From Lentzea flava (GTDB lineage: Bacteria > Actinomycetota > Actinomycetes > Mycobacteriales > Pseudonocardiaceae): a DNA stretch of 62,325 nucleotides. Where the stretch lies: contig NZ_BMRE01000051.1 of assembly GCF_014648475.1 (NCBI RefSeq), positions 1-62,325 on the forward strand, given 5' to 3'. Of the stretch, positions 1-8,696 are shown in pieces. Under the pieces are notes generated by a model, which saw only the letters and a list, made by a program, of their open reading frames with translations, was not told where the DNA came from and ran no database searches. Both the position numbers and the translations under genes were made by a program. Within the stretch, counting starts at the first letter, position 1, and each line of letters begins with the position of its first letter.

Positions 1-86
1 TAAGCTCCTGGCCCAAGCCAGTTGATCAGTTGTGTTGCGACGACCCCTAGAACTCGCCCGTGACGGAGAGGGCCTCAGCGCGAGCT

Positions 87-106
87 ATATCCGATATACC
101 GGATAT
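87..106. repeat. Dispersed AT-rich palindrome, copy 1
   Basis: ATATCCG at 87-93 pairs with CGGATAT at 100-106 around a 6-base loop. It belongs to the GATATATCGGATA family that forms an array at 40316-40660. This copy runs into the stop codon of ctaF and so lies at the 3' end of that gene. In such GC-rich DNA the motif is conspicuous. I see nothing else in bases 1-105. Confidence 0.7.
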
Positions 107-522
107 CAGTCGTGGTTGGGTCCGGTGTGGTACTCGAACACCAGGCCGCCGACCATGATCAGCACCAGGACGATGGCGATCACGAGCAGCCACACGTGCC
201 AGAACGCCACCGCGACACCGGCGGTCGCCGCCGCGGCCGCGAGGCCGACCGGCCAGTACGAGCCGGGGCTGAAGAAGCCCAGCTCACCGGCGCCGTCGGA
301 GACCTCGGCCTCGGGGTTGTCCTCCGGCCGCACCTCGATGCGACGGGCCACGAACCGGAAGTAGGTGCCGGAGATGAGGGCCAGGCCACCGGTCAGGGCG
401 AGCGCCACCGTGCCGGTGGGCTCGACGTGGCCGGTCGCCGCGTGCGTCCAGTAGCCGTAGACGACGGCCATCAGGAACGAGAAGGCCATCACCAGGTCGA
501 ATACGCGAGCTTCGATCTTCAT
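106..522 (-). CDS. ctaF: Cytochrome c oxidase subunit 4 (actinobacterial CtaF)
   Basis: This is the small accessory membrane subunit of the aa3 cytochrome c oxidase of Actinobacteria, working with subunit II at the cytoplasmic membrane. The 138 residues show four hydrophobic segments in two pairs, near residues 8-25, 38-58, 90-108 and 110-130, joined by an acidic loop. The C-terminus ends in the EYHTGPNH-type tail typical of the family. It lies 14 bases downstream of ctaC on the same strand and is surely co-transcribed, as in mycobacteria. The ATG at 522 is the natural start. Confidence 0.92.
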   Translation of the reverse strand: MKIEARVFDLVMAFSFLMAVVYGYWTHAATGHVEPTGTVALALTGGLALISGTYFRFVARRIEVRPEDNPEAEVSDGAGELGFFSPGSYWPVGLAAAAATAGVAVAFWHVWLLVIAIVLVLIMVGGLVFEYHTGPNHD

Positions 523-536
523 CGCGGGGCGTGTCC

Positions 537-1469
537 CTACTTCTGACCCGCGCCGGAAGCCTCACGGGCCGTCCGGTCGGTGTTGAACGGGGTGGTCGTG
601 GTGGCCAGCGGCGCGCACAGCTCACCGCAGTTCACCTGCGCGAGCGCCTCGGCCGTGGTGTACGGCTTGCCCGTCTTGGTGTTGATCTCCTTGCGGAGCT
701 CGATGTACTTGTCGAAGTCGGCCTCGTTCAGGGCGCGGACCTCGAAGTTCATCACCGCGTGGTAGGAGCCGCACAGTTCGGCGCAGCGGCCGACGAACGC
801 ACCGGGACGGTCGATCTGGTCGATCTGGAAGACGTTGTCCTGGTTGTTCTTCTCCGGCATCGGGAAGACGTCGCGCTTGAAGTGGAACTCCGGCACGAAG
901 AACGAGTGGATGACGTCGGTCGAGCGCAGCTTGAACTGGATGCGCTTGTGCGCCGGAAGCACCATGATCGGGATCTCACCCGAGGTGCCGACCGTGCTGA
1001 CGACCTTGCCGTCTTCGGTCTTGTGGTCGGGGTACTGGAACTCCCAGTTCCACTGGAACGCGATCACGTCGACGTTCACGTCGGGCTTGCCCGACTTGTC
1101 CGTGACGTAGTTCTGCGTGATGGCGGTGAAGTAGAACAGCACCGCCACGATCACCGTCGGCACGACGATGAGCACGATCTCCAGCGGGAGGTTGTACGCC
1201 GTCTGACGCGGCAGCTCCTCCGACTTCTTGCGGTGGAACACCACCGACCACAGGATCAGACCCCACACGATGACGCCGACGACGAGCGCGGCGATCACGG
1301 ACCAGGTCCAGAGCTCGCGCATCTTCTCGGCCTGCGGCGTGACGGCCACCGGCCAGCCGAAGCGCAGCACCTCGTCCGTGGAGCAACCGGTGGCCCCGAT
1401 ACCGACCAGGCCGACCAGCCCGGCGGTCTTCGCCAGCCGGGATGCCCTGGTGCCCTCCTTCAGGCCCAC
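537..1469 (-). CDS. ctaC: Cytochrome c oxidase subunit II (CtaC)
   Basis: This is the CuA-carrying subunit II of the aa3 oxidase, which accepts electrons from the cytochrome bc complex. A GTG start at 1469 gives 310 residues and puts the signal peptide and lipoprotein-type Cys (GATGC) at the right distance. The upstream ATG at 1505 would add 12 residues and cannot be excluded. Two membrane helices follow near residues 53-75 and 95-117. The CuA ligands are in GRCAELCGSYHAVM (C-x3-C-x3-H-x2-M) near residue 230. It is divergent from asnB and upstream of ctaF. Confidence 0.95.
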   Translation of the reverse strand: MGLKEGTRASRLAKTAGLVGLVGIGATGCSTDEVLRFGWPVAVTPQAEKMRELWTWSVIAALVVGVIVWGLILWSVVFHRKKSEELPRQTAYNLPLEIVLIVVPTVIVAVLFYFTAITQNYVTDKSGKPDVNVDVIAFQWNWEFQYPDHKTEDGKVVSTVGTSGEIPIMVLPAHKRIQFKLRSTDVIHSFFVPEFHFKRDVFPMPEKNNQDNVFQIDQIDRPGAFVGRCAELCGSYHAVMNFEVRALNEADFDKYIELRKEINTKTGKPYTTAEALAQVNCGELCAPLATTTTPFNTDRTAREASGAGQK

Positions 1470-1649
1470 TGCTCGCCCGCCTCCTCGTTCACAACAACTG
1501 GCCATGCCAACGGATCAAGCGGGAGCGTAGCCCAGCGCAACGGGACTCACCCCTTGGGGGCACCGCCCTTGCGGTGCAGTTTCGGTCACACAGAGCCGCT
1601 TCGGCATACTGGGGACTTCCCCTTCGCTTTTCTGAGAGGTGCGAGAGCC

Positions 1650-3578
1650 TTGTGCGGCCTGGCAGGACTGGTATGCCCTAGCGAGAACGAGGCCGAATCC
1701 GCCCGCCCGGCTGTGGAGGCCGCGCTGCGCTGCATGCGCCACCGCGGGCCGGACGAGAGCGGCACCCGGCGGGTCGACGAGGTCGTGTTCGGCTTCAACC
1801 GCCTCGCCATCATCGACATCGAGCACTCCCACCAGCCCCTGACGTGGGGGCCGCCGGAGTCGCCGAGCCGTTACACGATCAACTTCAACGGCGAGATCTA
1901 CAACTACCTGGAGCTGCGCGCCGAGCTCACCGAGAAGCACGGCGCGGTCTTCCACACCGACGGCGACACCGAGACGATCGTCGCCGCGTACCACTACTTC
2001 GGCCCCGCGGCGATCACGAAGCTGCGCGGCATGTTCGCCTTCATCATCTGGGACGCCGAGCGCCGAGTCCTGTTCGGCGGCCGCGACCCGTTCGGCATCA
2101 AGCCGCTGTACTACGCGCAGGGCAGCGCCGGCGTCGCGTTCTCCAGTGAGAAGAAGATCCTGCTGGAGATCGCCCCCACGCTCGGCATCGAGCCGAAGAT
2201 GAACGTCAGGGGCCTGCAGCACTATCTCACGCTGCAGTACGTGCCCGAGCCCTCCTCGCTGCACGAGTCGATCTCCCGCGTCGAGTCCGGCCACTCGTTC
2301 ACGCTGGTGCCGGGCGAGGCGCCGGTGTTCGAGCGCTACTTCCCCGCGAACTTCAAGGTGCGCACGGTCCGCAGCGAGGCGGAGGCGGACGCGCTGTACG
2401 ACGAGATCACGGCGGCGCTGCGCGACTCGGTCGCCAAGCACATGCGCGCGGACGTGACGGTCGGATCGTTCCTGTCCGGCGGCATCGACTCGACGGTGGT
2501 CGCGGCGCTCGCCAAGGAGCACAACCCGGACCTGATCACGTTCACGACGGGCTTCGAGCGCCAGGGCTTCTCGGAGGTCGACGTCGCGGCGGAGTCGGCG
2601 GCGCTGATCGGCGTGAAGCACGTCGTCCGCACGGTCAGCGCGCAGGAGATGATGGACTCCCTGCCGCTGATCACCTGGTATCTGGACGACCCGGTGGCCG
2701 ACCCGGCCCTGGTGCCGTTGTGGTTCATCGCGCGTGAGGCGCGTCAGCACGTGAAGGTCGTCCTGTCCGGTGAGGGCGCGGACGAGCTGTTCGGCGGGTA
2801 CACGATCTACCGCGAACCGCTGTCGCTGGCGGCGTTCGAGAAGGTGCCCGGCGCGCTGCGCAAGGCGATGGGCAAGGTCTCCACGAAGATTCCGCAGGGC
2901 GTGCGGGGCAAGGACCTGCTGCGTCGCGGCGCGCTCACGCTGGAGGAGCGCTACTACGGCAACGCGCGCATCTTCCTCGACCCGCAGCTGCGCGAGGTGC
3001 TGCGCACGTACGACCCGAACGTCTCGCACATGAACGTCACGGCCCAGCCGTACCGCGAGTCGGCCAACTGGGACCCGGTCACGCGCATGCAGCACGTCGA
3101 CCTGTTCACGTGGCTGCGCGGCGACATCCTGGTCAAGGCCGACAAGATGACCATGGCGAACTCGCTGGAGCTGCGCGTCCCGTTCCTCGACCCCGAGGTC
3201 TTCAAGATCGCCTCGCAGATCCCGAGCGAGCTGAAGATCACGAAGGACACCACGAAGTTCGCCCTGCGCAAGGCGATCCGCGACATCGTGCCGGCGCACG
3301 TGCTCAACCGCCGCAAGCTCGGCTTCCCGGTGCCGATCCGGCACTGGCTCAAGGACGAGATGCACGACTGGGCCGTCGACGTCGTGCGCGCCTCGCAGAC
3401 CGACCAGTACCTCGACAAGCACGCGGTGCTGCGCCTGATCGAGGAGCACCGCTCGGGGATCATCGACCACAGCCGCCGCATCTGGGCGCTGCTGGTGTTC
3501 ATGATCTGGCACGGCATCTTCGTCGAGGGCCGCATCAAGCCGGAAGTGCCGGAGCCGCACTACCCGGTCAAGCTCTAG
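1650..3578 (+). CDS. asnB: Asparagine synthase (glutamine-hydrolysing)
   Basis: Converts aspartate, glutamine and ATP to asparagine in the cytoplasm. I chose the TTG at 1650 because it puts the class II amidotransferase Cys at residue 2 (M-C-G-L), with a GAGAGG ribosome site 10 bases upstream. The long in-frame extension upstream is not coding. The glutaminase domain covers about 1-210. The synthetase domain has its PP-loop (SGGIDS) near residue 276. The 642 residues match the family. Position between ctaC and adoK repeats the mycobacterial Rv2200c-Rv2202c order, where the neighbour is annotated asnB. Confidence 0.93.
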   Translation: MCGLAGLVCPSENEAESARPAVEAALRCMRHRGPDESGTRRVDEVVFGFNRLAIIDIEHSHQPLTWGPPESPSRYTINFNGEIYNYLELRAELTEKHGAVFHTDGDTETIVAAYHYFGPAAITKLRGMFAFIIWDAERRVLFGGRDPFGIKPLYYAQGSAGVAFSSEKKILLEIAPTLGIEPKMNVRGLQHYLTLQYVPEPSSLHESISRVESGHSFTLVPGEAPVFERYFPANFKVRTVRSEAEADALYDEITAALRDSVAKHMRADVTVGSFLSGGIDSTVVAALAKEHNPDLITFTTGFERQGFSEVDVAAESAALIGVKHVVRTVSAQEMMDSLPLITWYLDDPVADPALVPLWFIAREARQHVKVVLSGEGADELFGGYTIYREPLSLAAFEKVPGALRKAMGKVSTKIPQGVRGKDLLRRGALTLEERYYGNARIFLDPQLREVLRTYDPNVSHMNVTAQPYRESANWDPVTRMQHVDLFTWLRGDILVKADKMTMANSLELRVPFLDPEVFKIASQIPSELKITKDTTKFALRKAIRDIVPAHVLNRRKLGFPVPIRHWLKDEMHDWAVDVVRASQTDQYLDKHAVLRLIEEHRSGIIDHSRRIWALLVFMIWHGIFVEGRIKPEVPEPHYPVKL

Positions 3579-3582
3579 TGAC

Positions 3583-3606
3583 AGGGCCCCTCGGCGGAGG
3601 GGCCCT
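3583..3606. terminator. Bidirectional hairpin terminator after asnB
   Basis: A perfect 10-bp stem (AGGGCCCCTC paired with GAGGGGCCCT) has a 4-base loop and is followed by TTCTCATT. It sits between the convergent ends of asnB and the methyltransferase at 3613. Confidence 0.8.
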
Positions 3607-3612
3607 TCTCAT

Positions 3613-4377
3613 TCACCGGCGGCCTTGTGCACTGCACATCGCGTACGAGCTGACGACGGTCTCGGGCGACGCCATCAGTTCCAGGTAGCGGTCGAACTCG
3701 TCGTCGGACAACGGCAGCTTCGCGCGCACCTGGCGGGCGCTGGTGGCGAGCAGACGGCAGCCAGGTGAGCCGCCCGCCCACTCCTGCACCTCGCGGGAGC
3801 CGCTGACGTCGTGCAGGCCGGTGTCGAGCAGCGCCTTCTCGATGCGCGCTCCCCAGGCCAGCTCCGCTCCGGCCTGTTCGAGCAGCGTCAGCAGGGCGTT
3901 CTTGACCCGCATGATCAGCTTCGCGTCGTCGGGGGCGGCCTTCAGCACTTCGAGCGGGAGGCAGTCGAACTCGTCGAGCACGAGCCAGCCGCCGGGGCGC
4001 AGCGAGTCGCGCAGCTTGCGCAGGACGGCGTCGCGGGCGGGGAGGTGGAACAGCACCAGGCGGGCGTGGACCAGGTCGAACGCGTTTCCGGGCAATATAT
4101 TGGATACTACGTCGTGCTCCAGGACGGTGACGTTGTCGCGTTCCTCGAGCCGCGAGACGTCCAGATCGGTGACGGTCACATGGCCGGACGGCGCGACGAC
4201 GTCGGCGAGCCAGTTCGCCACCGAGCCCCCGCCGCCCCCGACCTCCAGGCAGCGCCAGCCGTCTGTGATGCCGAGCCGCTCGACGCGGGCGAACGTGCCC
4301 GCGTCGAGCAGGGAGCTCAGCGCGTCGAACTGCGGATCGAGCAACTCACCGGTGTTGCCGAACAGGTACGTCCCCAT
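3613..4377 (-). CDS. Class I SAM-dependent methyltransferase
   Basis: A 254-residue Rossmann-fold methyltransferase of unknown substrate. Motif I is visible as LEVGGGGGSVANWL near residue 45, followed by an acidic ribose-binding position (VTDLD) and a motif II/III region ending in LRPGGWLVLDEFD. The ATG at 4377 lies 8 bases after the adoK stop and gives the typical N-terminus (MGTYLFGNTG); the longer reading to 4437 would overlap adoK. It probably forms an operon with adoK. A dispersed AT-rich repeat copy lies inside the coding sequence at 4094-4107. Confidence 0.85.
   Translation of the reverse strand: MGTYLFGNTGELLDPQFDALSSLLDAGTFARVERLGITDGWRCLEVGGGGGSVANWLADVVAPSGHVTVTDLDVSRLEERDNVTVLEHDVVSNILPGNAFDLVHARLVLFHLPARDAVLRKLRDSLRPGGWLVLDEFDCLPLEVLKAAPDDAKLIMRVKNALLTLLEQAGAELAWGARIEKALLDTGLHDVSGSREVQEWAGGSPGCRLLATSARQVRAKLPLSDDEFDRYLELMASPETVVSSYAMCSAQGRR
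4094..4107. repeat. Dispersed AT-rich repeat, copy 2 (inside a gene)
   Basis: AATATATTGGATAC matches the left arm of the array units at 40391 and 40447, with the flanking TACG also shared in part. It lies inside the methyltransferase reading frame and is translated as part of VVSNILPG. Confidence 0.6.
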
Positions 4378-4384
4378 TGTCCGA

Positions 4385-5359
4385 TCATGGCAGGACCGGG
4401 GCGATCTCCTCAGCGGCTTCGTCACCAAAGGCGCCACGGATGCGGGCGAGCGCCGACTCCCGCTCCAGCACCCACTCCTGCGTGCCGACGGTCTCGAGCA
4501 CCTCGACGGCGATCAACGAACCGAGCTGAGCAGCGCGCTCGATGCTCAGGCCCGAGGTCGTGCCGGCGAGGAAGCCCGCGCGGAAGCCGTCGCCGACACC
4601 GGTCGGGTCGGTCTTCGCGACCTCGGCGACCGCGGGGACGTGCAGCGAGAAGCCGTCCTTGTCGACGATCTCGACGCCCTTGGCGCCGAGCGTGGTGATG
4701 CGCTTGCCGACACGGGCGAGGACGTCGGCCTCGCTGAAGCCGGTCTTCTGCAGCAGCAGTTCCCACTCGTAGTCGTTGCTGAAGAGGTACTCGGCGCCCT
4801 CGATGAACGCGCGCGCCTGGTCGCCGTCCATGCGGGCGAGCTGCTGCGACGGGTCGACGGCGAACCGGTAGCCGCGCTGACGGCACTCCTCGGCGTGCCG
4901 GAGCATGGCGGCGGGGTCGTCGGGGCTGATGACGACGAGCTCGAGGTCGTCGACGCGGTTCGCGATCGGCTCCAGCTCGATGTTGCGCGCCTCGGCCATG
5001 GCGCCGGCGTAGAAGGAGGCGATCTGGCACATGTCGTCGTCCGTCGTGCAGACGAACCGCGCGGTGTGCGCGACCTCGGACACGTACACGCCGGACGTGT
5101 CGACGCCGTGCCGCTCGAGCCACGAGCGGTAGTCGTCGAAGTCCTTGCCGACGGCACCCACGAGCACCGGGCGGACCCCGAGGACACCGAGGCCGAACGC
5201 GATGTTCGCGCCGATGCCACCGCGGCGGACTACGAGGTCGTCGACCAGGAAGCTCAGTGACACACGGTCGAGACGCTCCGCGACCAGCTGGTCCGCGAAA
5301 CGACCCGGAAAGTGCATCAGATGGTCGGTCGCGATGCTGCCGCACACGGCTACCGGCAC
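4385..5359 (-). CDS. adoK: Adenosine kinase (PfkB family)
   Basis: Phosphorylates adenosine to AMP for purine salvage. The 324-residue protein closely matches mycobacterial AdoK (Rv2202c): CGSIATDHLMHFPGRF at the N-terminus, VSLSFLVDDLVVRRGG, a TARF-CTTD segment, DPSQQLARMDGD, and the PfkB signature DPTGVGDGFRAGFL with the catalytic Asp near residue 262. I chose GTG 5359 because a GGGAGAG site lies 5 bases upstream; the ATG at 5395 would precede that site. The GC-rich neighbourhood and gene order (asnB, adoK, erpA-like) repeat the mycobacterial arrangement. Confidence 0.92.
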   Translation of the reverse strand: MPVAVCGSIATDHLMHFPGRFADQLVAERLDRVSLSFLVDDLVVRRGGIGANIAFGLGVLGVRPVLVGAVGKDFDDYRSWLERHGVDTSGVYVSEVAHTARFVCTTDDDMCQIASFYAGAMAEARNIELEPIANRVDDLELVVISPDDPAAMLRHAEECRQRGYRFAVDPSQQLARMDGDQARAFIEGAEYLFSNDYEWELLLQKTGFSEADVLARVGKRITTLGAKGVEIVDKDGFSLHVPAVAEVAKTDPTGVGDGFRAGFLAGTTSGLSIERAAQLGSLIAVEVLETVGTQEWVLERESALARIRGAFGDEAAEEIAPVLP

Positions 5360-5499
5360 GTCGGCTCTCCCATTCCTTGTTGCGCTACGTGACAACTCAC
5401 CCGGATGAGTGCAGCTGTGAAGACTACCGTTTGGTAGGGCTATCGCAGGTCAGACTGCCGTCATACCGTCGGGACGTGACGATCCCCGAGGCGACCACG

Positions 5500-5649
5500 A
5501 TGAGTGAGCTGATCGACGACTGCGCGCAGCTCCCCTTCGCTCTGACACACCCCGAGCACCCCCTTCCGGCCCCGCGAGCGGCTGCGCCCTGGCTGGTCGA
5601 CGAACGGTGCACCCGTCAGGTCGAAGGCCTGACCGAGTACGGAGCCTGA
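5500..5649 (+). CDS. Small hypothetical protein, 49 residues
   Basis: A short reading frame starting MSELIDDCAQLPFALT and ending EGLTEYGA lies alone in the 409-base space between adoK and the erpA-like gene. I recognise no family. The ribosome site is weak (GAGGCGACC upstream). Mycobacteria carry a membrane protein gene (Rv2203) at this place, but this peptide shows no membrane segment. It may be non-coding; the rest of the gap holds a promoter for adoK, a 16-base direct repeat and a terminator. Confidence 0.35.
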   Translation: MSELIDDCAQLPFALTHPEHPLPAPRAAAPWLVDERCTRQVEGLTEYGA

Positions 5650-5676
5650 CATCCAGCACTTGACGGACTCCTGAGC

Positions 5677-5711
5677 GAAACTTCCGTCCGGCCCGGAAAC
5701 TTCCGTCCGGC
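5677..5711. repeat. 16-base direct repeat
   Basis: GAAACTTCCGTCCGGC occurs at 5677-5692 and again at 5696-5711, 19 bases apart. It lies just upstream of the terminator and could be an operator or a short slippage duplication. Confidence 0.6.
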
Positions 5712-5718
5712 ACAGCAC

Positions 5719-5754
5719 GAGGCCGCGTTCCCGTCGGTGCGGGAACGCGGCCTC
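5719..5754. terminator. Strong bidirectional hairpin terminator
   Basis: A perfect 15-bp stem (GAGGCCGCGTTCCCG and its complement) with a 6-base loop lies 15 bases past the stop of the erpA-like gene on the minus strand. It also follows the small plus-strand frame at 5500. Confidence 0.85.
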
Positions 5755-5768
5755 GCGCGTTGTTCGCC

Positions 5769-6137
5769 TTAGTGGAACGAGTCGCCGCAGGCGCAGGACC
5801 CGCCGGCGTTCGGGTTGTCGATCGTGAAACCCTGCTTCTCGATCGTGTCCACGAAGTCGATGACAGCGCCTTCGACGTACGGGGCGCTCATCCGGTCAAC
5901 GGCGACCTTCATGCCGTTGAAGTCGCGGAACGCGTCGCCGTCGAGCGTGCGCTCGTCGAAGAACAGCTGGTACCGCAGACCCGCGCAACCACCGGGCTGG
6001 ACGGCGATGCGCAGGTGCATGTCGTCGCGGCCCTCCTGGTCGAGCAGCGCCTTGGCCTTGACGGCGGCCGCGTCGGTCAGCGTCACGCCGTGAGTAGGCG
6101 CCTCGGAGGTCGAAGCGGCATCCTGAGCGGTCGTCAT
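5769..6137 (-). CDS. Iron-sulfur cluster insertion protein (ErpA/HesB family)
   Basis: An A-type carrier that hands Fe-S clusters to apo-enzymes. It has 122 residues with the three conserved cysteines: one in QPGGCAGLRY and two in GSCACGDSF at the C-terminus. The ATG at 6137 gives the normal length; the GTG at 6254 would add an unlikely 39 residues across a promoter region. It is the counterpart of mycobacterial Rv2204c by position. Transcription ends at the hairpin at 5719-5754. Confidence 0.93.
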   Translation of the reverse strand: MTTAQDAASTSEAPTHGVTLTDAAAVKAKALLDQEGRDDMHLRIAVQPGGCAGLRYQLFFDERTLDGDAFRDFNGMKVAVDRMSAPYVEGAVIDFVDTIEKQGFTIDNPNAGGSCACGDSFH

Positions 6138-6268
6138 GGCACTCCTAAGAGGTCCTTGCGGGCGGTTCGCCCAACAACAACACGGGCGTTTCCCGCTTTG
6201 TTCCACTGCCATGGTCCCACAGCGCGCACCCATGTCGAACGTCACGTGGACCACCCCGCCGGACCCAA

Positions 6269-6280
6269 CCGATATATCAG
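6269..6280. repeat. Dispersed AT-rich repeat, copy 3
   Basis: CCGATATATCAG lies between the glycerate kinase and erpA-like genes. Read on the minus strand it shares 17 bases, CTGATATATCGGTTGGG, with the copy at 16735. Confidence 0.65.
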
Positions 6281-6308
6281 CCAGGGCCGAGCAAGCCTCG
6301 AGCGCGCG

Positions 6309-7343
6309 CTACCGCGACCACTGCCGGGCCACGTGCTGGGCCGTTGCAACGAGACTTTTGCGGGCGTCCGCAATCGACTTTTGCACAGAGCCGACGTGGT
6401 CGGAGACCGAGTAGGCCTCCTGGACGCCGGCGGCGCCCATCTCGCGGCGGCCGACGGTCACCTGGCCGGCGATGGCGATGCACGGGATGCCTCGTTCGGC
6501 GGCGCCGCCGGCGACGGCGGTGATGAGCTTGCCGCGCAGTGACTGCCAGTCGAAGCTGCCTTCGCCGGTGACGACGACGTCGGCGTCGTCGAGTGCGGCG
6601 TCGAGGCCGGTCAGTTCGCGGACGAGGCCGGCGCCGGACTTCACCGTGGCGCCGAGGGACAGGAGGGCGGCGCCGAGGCCGCCTGCCGCTCCGGCGCCCG
6701 GTATGTCGGCCACTGGTTTGAGGGCGTCCATCGCAGCGAGCTTGGCTTCGAGGCGCTCCACGGCTTCTGGGGAGGCGCCTTTTTGGGGACCGAAGGTGCG
6801 TGCGGCGCCGTGCGGGCCCAGGAGCGGGTTTTCGACGTCGGAGGCCGCAACGAGCGATATATCAGTCAGAGCGACTCCGGCGTCGGACAGCGCGGCGAGC
6901 ATTCCGGCGCCGCCATCGGTCGTGCCGGAACCGCCCAGGCCGACCGTGATGACATCGTTGTCATCCGCCGCTGCCGCGATGAGCTCGCCCACGCCGCGCG
7001 TTGTCGCCGTCTCGCAGGTTTCGGGGCGGAGTTCCGCCGGGATGAGGTGGAGGCCGCACGCCTCGGCGGACTCGATGTATGCGGTTCGCACGCCGTTGGT
7101 GGTCACGCTGAGCCAGCGGGCTTCGACGGGCTTGCCGAGCGGGCCCGTGACGGTGATATATCGGATGTCGCCGCCCAGTGCGGCGTGCAGGACGTCCACG
7201 AAGCCGGGGCCTCCGTCGGCCAGTGGGCGCTGGGTGATGGCGTCGTCGGGCTTGGCCTCGCGCCAGCCGGTGGCGATGGCGTCGGCGGCCTCGCGGGCGG
7301 TCAGGGTGCCGCCGAAGCAGTCCGGAGCGATGAGTACGCGCAC
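6309..7343 (-). CDS. Glycerate kinase (GlxK family)
   Basis: Phosphorylates D-glycerate. The 344-residue protein starts at GTG 7343 (VRVLIAPDCFGGTLTA) and carries the family marks ADGGPGFVDV, a Gly-rich GLGGSGTTDGGAGML block near residue 125, GAGAAGGLGAALL and VVTGEGSFDWQS. It is the Rv2205c counterpart and divergent from the DUF3043 gene 42 bases away. Two copies of the dispersed AT-rich repeat (6855 and 7154) lie inside the reading frame, translated as TDISL and RYITV. The C-terminus is slightly variable but the gene is intact. Confidence 0.88.
   Translation of the reverse strand: MRVLIAPDCFGGTLTAREAADAIATGWREAKPDDAITQRPLADGGPGFVDVLHAALGGDIRYITVTGPLGKPVEARWLSVTTNGVRTAYIESAEACGLHLIPAELRPETCETATTRGVGELIAAAADDNDVITVGLGGSGTTDGGAGMLAALSDAGVALTDISLVAASDVENPLLGPHGAARTFGPQKGASPEAVERLEAKLAAMDALKPVADIPGAGAAGGLGAALLSLGATVKSGAGLVRELTGLDAALDDADVVVTGEGSFDWQSLRGKLITAVAGGAAERGIPCIAIAGQVTVGRREMGAAGVQEAYSVSDHVGSVQKSIADARKSLVATAQHVARQWSR
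6855..6865. repeat. Dispersed AT-rich repeat, copy 4 (inside a gene)
   Basis: CGATATATCAG, inside the glycerate kinase coding sequence. Confidence 0.55.
7154..7166. repeat. Dispersed AT-rich repeat, copy 5 (inside a gene)
   Basis: TGATATATCGGAT, inside the glycerate kinase coding sequence; 13 of 14 bases of the left arm of array unit 1. Confidence 0.6.
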
Positions 7344-7385
7344 CTCGCGAAAGGTACAGAAGAGCCACTGTCCTACCCTTGTGCC

Positions 7386-8018
7386 GTGAGGTTCCTGCGT
7401 CGCAACTCCGACACCACTGCCGAAGCTCCCGAGTCCGGAGCCGAGCTCGCCGAGCCGCTCGAGAAGGCACGCAGCGCGGGCAAGGGCAGGCCGACGCCGA
7501 AGCGGCGTGAGGCGCAGGGCCGGCGTAGTGGTCCGGTTCCGCCGCCTCCGCGCACGCAGCGCGAGGCGTTCAAGCGCATGCGCGGCAACAAGGTGAGCAA
7601 GGAAGAGCGCCGTGCCGCGGCCGCCGAGCGTCGTCAGCGCATGATGGCGGGTGACGACAAGTACCTGCTGCCGCGCGACCGCGGTCCGGTCAAGGCGTAC
7701 ATCCGCGACCTGGTCGACTCGCGCCGCAACCTCATGGGCCTGTTCATGCCGCTCGCGATCCTGGTGTTCGTGGCACTGCTGACGCCGTCGCTCGCGGTGC
7801 AGCGGTACGCGACGCTCGCGACGACGTTCATGCTGATCGCGATGGTCATCGAGGGCCTCGTGCTCGGCCGGATCGTCACGAGGAGGGTTCGGGCGAAGTT
7901 CCCGAACGAGCCGATCAAGGGCATCTCGATCGGCTGGTACTCGTTCATCCGCGCGAGCCAGCTGCGCCGCCTGCGGGTCCCGAAGCCGCGGGTGAAGCCC
8001 GGCGAGGCCGTCAAGTAG
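7386..8018 (+). CDS. DUF3043 membrane protein
   Basis: A 210-residue protein of unknown function, counterpart of mycobacterial Rv2206. The first ~95 residues are hydrophilic, Pro/Arg/Lys-rich and probably cytoplasmic. Two membrane helices follow near 117-137 and 143-163, then a basic tail ending in VPKPRVKPGE. The GTG at 7386 is the only start that fits the family; the longer in-frame reading runs antisense through glycerate kinase. The next gene starts 12 bases later. Confidence 0.88.
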   Translation: MRFLRRNSDTTAEAPESGAELAEPLEKARSAGKGRPTPKRREAQGRRSGPVPPPPRTQREAFKRMRGNKVSKEERRAAAAERRQRMMAGDDKYLLPRDRGPVKAYIRDLVDSRRNLMGLFMPLAILVFVALLTPSLAVQRYATLATTFMLIAMVIEGLVLGRIVTRRVRAKFPNEPIKGISIGWYSFIRASQLRRLRVPKPRVKPGEAVK

Positions 8019-8030
8019 AAGCAAGCGGGA

Positions 8031-8663
8031 GTGCGCCAGAAGCAGCGCAGGCTTCAGCTGCCGGAGCAGCTGCGGTGGAACCACAACGAGTGGTACCGCC
8101 GCTGGCTGCTCCGGCAGTTGCCGTCACGGGTCGGTTCCGCGCTCGACGTGGGTTGCGGGCTGGGCGACCTAGCGCGGTCGATCGACGCTGACGAGGTCAC
8201 CGCGATCGACGCCAGCGCTCGCATGATCGAGCGGGCGAGCGCGACCAGCGACGAGGTCCGATGGATTCACGGTGACGTGCTCACGCACGACCTGGGCCGC
8301 TACGACGTCGTCACGGCCGAGGCGAGCCTGCACCACGTGCCGTTGCGCGAGGGCCTCGCCCGGCTCGCCGAGCTGACCAAGCCGGGCGGGCTGCTGATCG
8401 TCATCGGGCTGTACATGACGGCGACGCCCGCTGACCGGGCGATGGAGCTCGTGACGTTGCCCGCGAACGCGATCGTGGGCCTGGTGAAGGCCCTCAACGG
8501 CACCGGAGGCAAGCCGCACGACGCGGAGATGCCGGTGGTGATGACGGCGCCGACGTTGCCGGAGATCCGCGCGGTGGCAGCGGAGATCACGCCCGGCGCG
8601 CGCATCCGCAGGCACGTGTTCTGGCGGTATTCGCTGGTCTGGCACGCACCCGAAGTTCATTAG
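8031..8663 (+). CDS. Class I SAM-dependent methyltransferase
   Basis: A 210-residue methyltransferase with motif I LDVGCGLGDLARSI near residue 36, an acidic motif (AIDAS) and the post-motif block SLHHVPLREGL typical of the methyltransferase-11 family. The substrate is unknown. It starts at GTG 8031 only 12 bases after the DUF3043 gene and may be co-transcribed with it. Confidence 0.85.
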   Translation: MRQKQRRLQLPEQLRWNHNEWYRRWLLRQLPSRVGSALDVGCGLGDLARSIDADEVTAIDASARMIERASATSDEVRWIHGDVLTHDLGRYDVVTAEASLHHVPLREGLARLAELTKPGGLLIVIGLYMTATPADRAMELVTLPANAIVGLVKALNGTGGKPHDAEMPVVMTAPTLPEIRAVAAEITPGARIRRHVFWRYSLVWHAPEVH

Positions 8664-8696
8664 CAGGACGAACGATTTCGGTTTAAGCTCCGATGT

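Noticed and set aside
531..1649. Long in-frame extension in front of asnB
   Set aside because: It runs antisense through ctaC, and the Cys nucleophile must be residue 2, which fixes the start at 1650.
1515..3560. 681-codon open frame antisense to asnB
   Set aside because: Arg/Asp/Val-rich composition typical of GC-rich shadow frames; asnB matches a known family over its full length.
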